Shown: piece after piece, positions 1 to 4,975 of the stretch
Layout: the number at the start of each line of letters is the position of its first letter
Position numbering within the stretch: the stretch's first letter is position 1
NCBI GenBank assembly: GCA_964416175.1
Contig: CAYQDF010000074.1
Coordinates: forward strand, 1 to 15,401
Length of the DNA: 15,401 bases
Reading direction: 5' to 3'
Source of the DNA: CAYQDF01 sp964416175
GTDB lineage: Bacteria; Chloroflexota; Anaerolineae; Anaerolineales; UBA4823
Notes under the pieces: generated by a model
Database searches by the model: none
The model's input: only the letters and a program-made list of their open reading frames with translations
Told to the model about the DNA's origin: nothing
Position numbers and translations under genes: made by a program

Positions 1-2
1 TG

Positions 3-611
3 TCACTTCCTTTGCCGATAAAGATTCGGATCGATGACGCCAGCCATCTTCCCGGCGTCGACCTGGTCGCCGAGGAACCGCGAGATCTGCTCAATGTGTC
101 GTGCCGGGTCGGATACCATGGCGTTGTAGTCCACATACAGAACTGAGAAATTCGGCTGGGCTGCCAGCCAGGACTGCACCCTCGCCAGGTGCTTCATGTA
201 CATTTCGGCGAGCTTCTCGTCGCTGACCTTATCCGCAGGCTTGTTGGACCGCACCAGCATTTGCTTCTGGGAGGCCAGGACCTCCTCCATCTTCCGCTGC
301 ATGAAGATGACTTTATAGGAGTATCCTGGGGGGAGGTGTTCGAGGAGGGCAGAGATCACTTTGACTGCCTTTCCATGGGCTTCGGCGACCCACGCCGTGT
401 CTCCCTCGGGCATTTTCTTGACCCGCTCGAATTCATAATACCCCTTGGGATTATCTTCGTCCGCAGTGCGGATCTGGTCGGTCATCGGAGGGATCCCGCC
501 GGCTTCCAGCATCTTCATCATCATCGAGGTTCCTGAGCGCGGCAGCCCTGAAACGATGGTGATAAACTGAGCATTCTCTGCTTTTCGATTGAATTTAAAC
601 AGACTCTTCAT
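3..611 (-). CDS. Small sulfotransferase-family protein
   Basis: Predicted PAPS-dependent sulfotransferase-like protein of 202 aa; the acceptor substrate cannot be told. Residues 18-34 hold the 5'-phosphosulfate loop (TIVSGLPRSGTSMMM). Around residues 102-115 lies a strand and Arg...Ser segment (IFMQRKMEEVLASQ) like the 3'-phosphate-binding region. The C-terminal part (YVDYNAMVSDP, about 159-169, then a helix ending FLG) is also typical of the family. At 202 aa it is shorter than most sulfotransferases (about 250-300 aa), with a compact middle, but it ends at a normal TGA and shows no frameshift. I chose ATG at 611; a TTG at 674 and an ATG at 650 are in frame upstream, but both lack a Shine-Dalgarno sequence, and the extra residues do not look like family sequence. 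A promoter sits upstream at 689-717. It appears to be a single-gene unit within this window. No catalytic base has been confirmed, so activity is inferred. Confidence 0.8.
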   Translation of the reverse strand: MKSLFKFNRKAENAQFITIVSGLPRSGTSMMMKMLEAGGIPPMTDQIRTADEDNPKGYYEFERVKKMPEGDTAWVAEAHGKAVKVISALLEHLPPGYSYKVIFMQRKMEEVLASQKQMLVRSNKPADKVSDEKLAEMYMKHLARVQSWLAAQPNFSVLYVDYNAMVSDPARHIEQISRFLGDQVDAGKMAGVIDPNLYRQRK

Positions 612-688
612 ACAGTATTTCCGCCAATTCCAATGATCGCTTCCCGGCATGGTACTGCTATCGCGCCACCCCAAGGGTAAGCTAGGAG

Positions 689-717
689 ATCATACCTGAT
701 GCATCGGGTTTCGTCAA
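689..717 (-). promoter_or_regulatory. Sigma-70-type promoter for the sulfotransferase gene
   Basis: On the minus strand TTGACG (712-717) is followed after exactly 17 bases by TATGAT (689-694), each one base from consensus. Transcription would start near 682, giving a leader of about 70 nt to the ATG at 611. This is pattern matching only. Confidence 0.6.
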
Positions 718-986
718 AGGTGGGATGATAATCTCGCATAAACTCATTTTATGAGTCGTTTCTCTATCACGTTGCATTTGCAAACGGCTCGCTGTCAAGA
801 CATTTGCGGTCAACTCATCCAGCCTTGTTTGAGTATTGAACCGGAAATGATCGCTTTTGGCGATGAGGCTCGCCCGAAGGCACTTTGGGCGGAACGCAGT
901 CAAGTCCTGAGCTTGCGAGGGAGTCGTCGCAGAAGCCCGCCACGCAGTCGAAGCGGCGGTTATTCCGAACTGAGGTTAATAACCCA
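718..986. other. Gene-free stretch between promoter and transposase relic
   Basis: No convincing coding sequence on either strand; short open frames here have no recognisable motifs or ribosome binding sites. The one structure seen is a perfect 6-bp inverted repeat, ACTCAT-TTT-ATGAGT, at 742-756. It lies about 25 bp upstream of the -35 box of the sulfotransferase promoter and could be an operator, though a repeat this short may be chance. The right part (about 860-970) is GC-rich and looks like disrupted former coding or repeat sequence, but I cannot identify it. Confidence 0.4.
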
Positions 987-1297
987 TTTAAGTATCTGGG
1001 TTGGGAGGATCACATCACCTTGACTGCTTGCCATTGTGGTTCATTGCCCACACCAAGCTCGCCTGGTTCGAAGAGGCAGCTCGCGGGCCGGAGTCAGCCC
1101 GCCAACCGGAAGTTGAAGTCCTGCCCGCCCTGTCCACGGCCAACGTACGGGAGATGCTCAAGGCGGTACTGCCCTACCCCCAGCCTTCGCCAGGAGAGGT
1201 CCGAGAACCGGTGGTCAGGCGTCTGGTCAACCATGCTCGCCCCACTGTCGGCCGCCTGAGACGCAGGCGCCGTAAGAATGTAAAGGTCCAGGCTTAA
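987..1297 (+). pseudogene. C-terminal relic of an IS701/IS4-type DDE transposase, frameshifted
   Basis: The last ~100 codons of a DDE transposase, broken by a frameshift. In one frame 987-1027 reads FKYLGWEDHITLTA. From about 1028 the neighbouring frame continues with LPLWFIAHTKLAWFEE, then VEVLPALSTANVREMLKAVLP, then LVNHARPTVGRLRRRRRK, ending at TAA (1295-1297). Joining the two gives HITLTA-LPLWFIAHTKL, the usual layout of the C-terminal region of IS701-like transposases, as I recall it. One base appears to be missing near 1026-1028. Nothing upstream of 987 resembles the N-terminal or catalytic part, so the 5' two-thirds is lost. Its stop overlaps the convergent MutS-like stop by 3 bases. 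It is not expected to make an active product. Confidence 0.7.
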
Positions 1298-2814
1298 TCG
1301 GACATTGTCAAATCAGTGAACGCTTTCCCAAATATATTGTAATAAACATCCGCGCCAAAACTGGTCTGTAATGGTTCGCCTTCGATCATCTTAAAAGTTC
1401 GCTCGCCGTTGTCTTTCCGTTCAGCCCTTAAGAAGAGGGCATTTTCCATTCTCCTCTCATATAGATTGTGAGCAAATTCGTATAAATGTGTCACGAAGAA
1501 AACCTTGATACGCTTTTCCAATAAGGCGCAAGTTATCTGCCTGGCGATCTCCGAGCCTTCTCTCTCGTTGGTCGCGGCAAATGATTCATTGAACAGAACC
1601 ATAGAACCGGGGGTTATTTGATCGACGATCGCGCTCATCCGGCTTAGCTCTTCATCCAATTTGCCGTGCGTCATCGTCGCGTCCTCTTCCCGTCTGTAGT
1701 GCGTGAACAGACGGTTGCACAGATTGGCGGAAAACGATTCTGCCGGGACGAACATTCCGCACTGCATCATCAGCTGCGCCAGCCCGATGCTGCGCATGAA
1801 GGTGGATTTTCCTCCCTGGTTGGCGCCAGTGACGATCACAAGGTCTTTGTTATCGGCGTCCACATCGTTGCCCACCACCTTCTGCTTCATGGTTAACGCC
1901 AGGGTGATGTCGTAAAGGCCAACGAACGATAGCCGATGCGCGCTGGCATCCACAGGTCGAGGAAACGAGACAGGTTCTCCCAGTTGGGTGATTTGCTCGT
2001 ACAAATTCAAACAGCCGATATAGAAAGCCAGTTCCAGCCGCAGCGTGTTGAAAAAAAAGTTGATATGGTCAGCAGACTGGGCAACTGCGTTGGCAACCAG
2101 GTTAAGACCCCTGTCTCTCAATTCCCCAAGCGCTCGCGCCCCGTGGTCGTCGCGGGGATGGAGAGTATAGGAATAGACTGGTGATCTACGGCCAATCACC
2201 TGCTTTATCCATCTCTGGTCTTTTGGGTTGGCTTTCCGGAGGATATAATTTGTCCCTTCGTTCCCCTTTCCCAGTTCGCCGCTGATCAAGACACCGCTGC
2301 GGAATTTCAACGTTTTGAGGTGTTTAACAACGACGGCAAAATAATCGTCGTCCAATTCCTGCTGGATCATTGCAAAGAACCTGCGAAAGCCGGGCGATTC
2401 GAATTCTCCGGCATGCTCGTTGGCAATTTGCTTCAAGTTCCTCAGCAGGTCGACGAACATTTCCAGCATTTCCCGCGCGCCGCTCAAAATTCCGGTCGGA
2501 TAGTTAGTCAAAATACCCATCCAATGCTTCTTTTTATTTTCTATGGCTTTTATGGGTACACGATAAATTTGCCTGACAACGTCTGGGTGCCGCAGGCAGT
2601 CCTTGAGAATCTCCTGGCGATAGCGGATCGTCTCCGGCGCGTCCAGGCTGGTAAAAATGGCATGTTCCGCAACTGTGAATAAATACTCGTCCCCCTGCGC
2701 CATGGCGTTGAGCAGCGTATTCAATTCCAGGTCCTGCCTCAGGGCTTCTACGTTGGAGGGAAGTTCCTGCTCGGGTTCGAAATCCCGGTCGGGGTACATC
2801 AAAAAGACCTTCAT
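1294..2814 (-). CDS. MutS-like ATPase, second gene of fluoride-switch operon
   Basis: A 506-aa protein with a C-terminal MutS-type (ABC/SMC-like) ATPase domain. Seen: Walker A GANQGGKST (330-338), signature-like HGKLDEELSRM (383-393), Walker B strand MVLFNE (405-410) and H-loop VTHL (441-444, His443). The first 320 residues are mostly helical, like MutS core/lever regions. There is no N-terminal mismatch-recognition domain (no Phe-X-Glu reading head), no C-terminal Smr nuclease, and the length is far below canonical MutS (~850 aa), so ordinary mismatch repair is unlikely. The Walker B Asp is Asn409 while the catalytic Glu410 is kept. The ATG overlaps the previous gene's TGA (ATGA), with AAGGAG 10 bases upstream, so translation is coupled. 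With its partner it probably forms a heterodimer. The DNA or RNA target is unknown. Control should come from the fluoride riboswitch upstream. Confidence 0.85.
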   Translation of the reverse strand: MKVFLMYPDRDFEPEQELPSNVEALRQDLELNTLLNAMAQGDEYLFTVAEHAIFTSLDAPETIRYRQEILKDCLRHPDVVRQIYRVPIKAIENKKKHWMGILTNYPTGILSGAREMLEMFVDLLRNLKQIANEHAGEFESPGFRRFFAMIQQELDDDYFAVVVKHLKTLKFRSGVLISGELGKGNEGTNYILRKANPKDQRWIKQVIGRRSPVYSYTLHPRDDHGARALGELRDRGLNLVANAVAQSADHINFFFNTLRLELAFYIGCLNLYEQITQLGEPVSFPRPVDASAHRLSFVGLYDITLALTMKQKVVGNDVDADNKDLVIVTGANQGGKSTFMRSIGLAQLMMQCGMFVPAESFSANLCNRLFTHYRREEDATMTHGKLDEELSRMSAIVDQITPGSMVLFNESFAATNEREGSEIARQITCALLEKRIKVFFVTHLYEFAHNLYERRMENALFLRAERKDNGERTFKMIEGEPLQTSFGADVYYNIFGKAFTDLTMSD

Positions 2815-4346
2815 GATTGGAGGCGCTCCTTGATCTGCTCGTAAGTCAGTCGGTGCTTTTTGGCAATCGATAAGGCGTAAGCCAGTCCATCAGCGGGTTG
2901 TCTGATGATTTTAAACGTGCGCAGAGCGGGGTTTTCGGGGTCGACCGTGCTGACCATGCTGATGGTTTTTTCGCTCAACGACGACAATTCATCGATGAAC
3001 GTCACCCAAACGCACAGCAAATCCAGTTCGATCACCCTGGCCATGATTTCTTTGCTCAGGAAGACGGCGTCTTGCAGGGTGGCGGAGGTGAACATTTCGT
3101 TCGCGATGAGGATGCTATCCGACGTGGCGTGGTTAAGAATATCCTGGATTCTCACCAGGTCATCCTGCAGCTTGCCGCGCAGGTTGCGGATGTCTTCTGC
3201 TCTCTCGAAATGTGTAAAAATGTGGTCGAACAGGAACAGCTGCGCCTCCCTGCCAGGAACAGGACAGCCCAGACTGGCGAGATAATGCAGCTGCCCGAAC
3301 ATGCGGGCGAAAGTGGTCTTGCCTCCCTGGTTAGGACCAGAGATGACGATAATCCGCTCTGGCACTTTCAGATAAAAATCGTTGCAGATGACAGGCTTGT
3401 CGCTGTAGAGCAGCGCCCGCGCTAATGCCAGGTCGAATGCATCATAGTCGTACACCTCCCGATTGGCCCCCCTTATTTGCGGGAAACAAAATGTGAGACC
3501 TTTTCGTTTTATTGCGGCGGCGAATTCCAGATATGCAATGTAAAACTGAATTTCGCGGTCAAAAATCCGGATGGTCCCATCCAAAAAACCGCTATTCTGT
3601 TCACAAAAACGGTCCAATGCAGCAAACTGTTCGGGATACAGCCGGGCGACAAAATCAAGTATCTGCGCTTCAATGTGGTTCATGCCAGACCCTTCACTGA
3701 GCCTGGCCCGATAATCTTTCATTGCATCCTGTTTGAATTTCTCAAAGGTTCTCTCCACCTCCTCGGTGTAATCCGTCTCCCCCTCGTATCTGTGGACCTT
3801 GAACTTACCGGTCTGGATGACCACGCAATATTTCACGCCCGACAACATACCCTTGATCTTTTGCGCCTCTGCCTGAAGCGAATGGAACCCATGCGATTGG
3901 ACGTACCGGGTCACATACTGGCGGAACGCGGATAGACCGCGAGATTTCAAATTCGCCAGGCTCAGGTCGCGTGCCAGATCCGTCACGGCTTCGCAATAGA
4001 CCAGCGCTGCCTCCAGAAACCAGCCATTCCTGTGGTGATTGAAATCCAGTTTTTCCACCAGCCCCAAATAGCGGCGCACGATGATCATTTTTTCGGCAAA
4101 GTTCTTTATGTATCCCATCAGTCTTGGGTCTTCCATATCCCGCATCACTTCATGGCGATAGTAGATGGTCTCGGCGTTGCGCAGAGGCGTGTAAAAAAAG
4201 GGTTTCAGGTTGTATTCCTTCTTACCAGACGTGATGGCATCGATGATCTGATCAAGATTTAGATCACCAAAACAGGTGGGCGCCTCAATCGTCTCATTAA
4301 TTTTGCAGTCTTCCGCATTTCCAAACAGGATGCTTTGGAAAGTCAT
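2811..4346 (-). CDS. MutS-like ATPase, first gene of fluoride-switch operon
   Basis: A 511-aa MutS-like ATPase, partner of the next gene. Seen: Walker A GPNQGGKTT (337-345), signature-like RGKLQDDLVRI (390-400), Walker B strand SILIANE (411-417) with Asn416-Glu417 in place of Asp-Glu. The switch-histidine position reads VTFIDEL (448-454), so Phe450 replaces the His kept in the partner. A recognisable tail, TFKIIRQPADGLAYALSIAK (477-496), resembles the MutS C-terminal region that follows the ATPase core. No mismatch-recognition or nuclease domain is present. I chose ATG at 4346; a GTG at 4409 is in frame but lies inside the terminator hairpin of the riboswitch, so it would not be a sensible start. 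Upstream GAGAG (4357-4363) is a weak ribosome site. The asymmetry between the two proteins suggests a heterodimer with unequal ATP sites, as in eukaryotic MutS homologues. Function in fluoride stress is inferred from its control region. Confidence 0.85.
   Translation of the reverse strand: MTFQSILFGNAEDCKINETIEAPTCFGDLNLDQIIDAITSGKKEYNLKPFFYTPLRNAETIYYRHEVMRDMEDPRLMGYIKNFAEKMIIVRRYLGLVEKLDFNHHRNGWFLEAALVYCEAVTDLARDLSLANLKSRGLSAFRQYVTRYVQSHGFHSLQAEAQKIKGMLSGVKYCVVIQTGKFKVHRYEGETDYTEEVERTFEKFKQDAMKDYRARLSEGSGMNHIEAQILDFVARLYPEQFAALDRFCEQNSGFLDGTIRIFDREIQFYIAYLEFAAAIKRKGLTFCFPQIRGANREVYDYDAFDLALARALLYSDKPVICNDFYLKVPERIIVISGPNQGGKTTFARMFGQLHYLASLGCPVPGREAQLFLFDHIFTHFERAEDIRNLRGKLQDDLVRIQDILNHATSDSILIANEMFTSATLQDAVFLSKEIMARVIELDLLCVWVTFIDELSSLSEKTISMVSTVDPENPALRTFKIIRQPADGLAYALSIAKKHRLTYEQIKERLQS
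2825..2830 (-). promoter_or_regulatory. Shine-Dalgarno site inside the end of the upstream MutS-like gene
   Basis: AAGGAG on the minus strand, 10 bases before the ATG at 2814. It lies inside the last codons of the first MutS-like gene, supporting coupled translation of the pair. Confidence 0.6.
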
Positions 4347-4380
4347 AAGTAAGAAATCTCTCTTTCGAGGCAAAGCATAT

Positions 4381-4420
4381 AAAAAGCCTCTGCCTGGTGG
4401 TTTCGTCACCGACAGAGGCT
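4381..4420 (-). terminator. Rho-independent terminator, expression platform of the fluoride riboswitch
   Basis: On the minus strand AGCCTCTG (4420 down to 4413) pairs perfectly with CAGAGGCT (4392 down to 4385). An inner GGTG/CACC stem extends the hairpin, and TTTTT and ATAT follow immediately (4385-4377). It stands 34 bases before the ATG of the first MutS-like gene and there is no minus-strand gene upstream to be ended, so it acts as an attenuator. Its 5' arm is also the pseudoknot strand of the aptamer, so the two folds exclude each other. Confidence 0.85.
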
Positions 4421-4470
4421 ATCAGCCAGAAAGCTGGCAGTTCGTTGGATTCGAGCGAGCCTCATCGCTT
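4413..4470 (-). promoter_or_regulatory. Fluoride riboswitch (crcB motif) aptamer
   Basis: Read on the minus strand. P1 is AGCG/CGCT (4469-4466 with 4457-4454), closing the 8-nt loop ATGAGGCT. After a linker comes AACT, then hairpin GCCAG-CTTT-CTGGC (4438-4425), then TGAT, then AGCCTCT. Loop bases GAGGCT (4463-4458) pair with AGCCTC (4420-4415) as the pseudoknot. The order and conserved blocks (GCGATGAGGC, AACTGCC, GGCTGATAGCCTCT) match, as I remember it, the Thermotoga petrophila fluoride aptamer of known structure, with a covarying pseudoknot pair (C-G there, U-A here). A linker of about 9-10 extra bases (GAATCCAACG, 4452-4443) after P1 is unlike that aptamer. Fluoride binding would stabilise the pseudoknot, free the terminator's 3' arm and switch the operon on. 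Confidence 0.87.
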
Positions 4471-4476
4471 GGGTTG

Positions 4477-4505
4477 ATTTTAATGCGATCATTTTTCCGA
4501 GTCAA
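4477..4505 (-). promoter_or_regulatory. Promoter of the fluoride riboswitch and MutS-like operon
   Basis: Minus strand TTGACT (4500-4505), 17-base spacer, TAAAAT (4477-4482), each one base off the sigma-70 consensus. The predicted start, near 4470, falls on the first base of the aptamer (AAGCGATGAGG), so the RNA leader consists of riboswitch, terminator and a short ribosome-binding stretch. The exact fit with the aptamer edge supports both calls. Confidence 0.75.
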
Positions 4506-4598
4506 GCAAAAATTGAATTGTCTAGACGTCCAGCTGGATAGCTATCATAAGAAGATTATCATGCTCTGTTGCAAGGAGTTGGAAAACTAAAAAGCTAT

Positions 4599-4686
4599 GT
4601 GTCATTGCGAACCGCCGAAGGCGGTGAAGCAATCTCCTGGCTGGTTTGGAGACTGCTTTGACGGCTGCGCCGCCTCGCAGTGACAC
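4599..4686. repeat. MITE/REP-like palindromic element with TCATTGCGA ends
   Basis: An 88-bp imperfect palindrome. The ends GTGTCATTGCGA (4599-4610) and TCGCAGTGACAC (4675-4686) are inverted copies with one mismatch, and inside them GAAGCAATCTCC and GGAGACTGCTTT pair with two mismatches. A small GC hairpin (ACCGCC-GAA-GGCGGT) sits in the left half. Ends of this TCATTGCGA type are common in dispersed non-coding repeats of many bacteria. It has no coding capacity and would need a transposase elsewhere. It lies between the riboswitch promoter and the secA promoter region. Confidence 0.7.
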
Positions 4687-4694
4687 AATAAACT

Positions 4695-4859
4695 ATGCTT
4701 GCAATAAAGCAAGATTATCACAATATTCTCTGCTACTGGTTATCGTTTAAAACCGGAGCGGGACCAAGGGAGCGAAATCCCTGGGACGATGGCGAACCTC
4801 AGCTGGGCGCCAAGAGCAGTTTCGAGGAATACTATGCATGGGTCAAACAAGGATATTAA
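4695..4859 (+). CDS. Possible small protein of 54 aa, unrecognised
   Basis: An ATG frame starting 9 bases after the palindromic element and ending at TAA 4857-4859. The product is rich in aromatic and charged residues, with middle GAGPRERNPWDDGEPQLGAK and end SSFEEYYAWVKQGY, a composition more like a soluble protein or protein tail than random translation. Against it: no Shine-Dalgarno sequence before the ATG, an in-frame stop just upstream (4689-4691), and no match I recognise. It may be the tail of a gene whose front was lost when the repeat inserted. It ends about 65 bases before the secA -10 box. Confidence 0.3.
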   Translation: MLAIKQDYHNILCYWLSFKTGAGPRERNPWDDGEPQLGAKSSFEEYYAWVKQGY

Positions 4860-4901
4860 TTTTTCTGATCGTAAGGAAACAATGTCCCCGGCTGGTAAGC
4901 C

Positions 4902-4929
4902 TTCGAACGGAAATTAACCGTGCTATAAT
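4902..4929 (+). promoter_or_regulatory. Extended -10 promoter of secA
   Basis: A perfect TATAAT at 4924-4929 is preceded by TGC, giving an extended -10 (TGCTATAAT). A weak -35 candidate, TTCGAA, lies at 4902-4907 with a 16-base spacer. Transcription would start near 4936, 40 bases before the ATG at 4976. This excludes the in-frame ATG at 4838 as the main start. Confidence 0.6.
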
Positions 4930-4975
4930 CGCCAAACCAGACAAGATTAATCAAGAACAGGTAGAATTTTTCGCT

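Noticed and set aside
1253..1269. Inverted repeat CGCCTG-AGACG-CAGGCG as terminator for the MutS-like operon.
   Set aside because: No T-tract follows on the minus strand, and it lies inside the basic tail of the transposase relic.
4407..4409. GTG at 4409 as start of the first MutS-like gene.
   Set aside because: It lies within the terminator hairpin, has no ribosome site, and the extra 21 residues are unlike the rest of the protein; ATG 4346 is better.
4385..4470. T-box or guanidine/ykkC type leader as an alternative for the structured RNA.
   Set aside because: No T-box antiterminator sequence (TGGNACCGCG) and no ykkC core blocks; the fluoride aptamer blocks match in order.
4276..4590. A plus-strand frame of 104 codons running through the riboswitch.
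   Set aside because: It is antisense to a well-supported aptamer, terminator and promoter and shows no family resemblance.
4764..4785. Stem AGGGA-GCGAAA-TCCCT upstream of secA as a regulatory RNA.
   Set aside because: It lies upstream of the predicted secA transcription start and matches no RNA family I know; it may be chance or part of the small ORF.
4838..4840. ATG at 4838 as the start of secA, adding 46 residues.
   Set aside because: The extended -10 promoter at 4924-4929 lies downstream of it, and the family N-terminus begins at MLNRIVRVFGG (4976).
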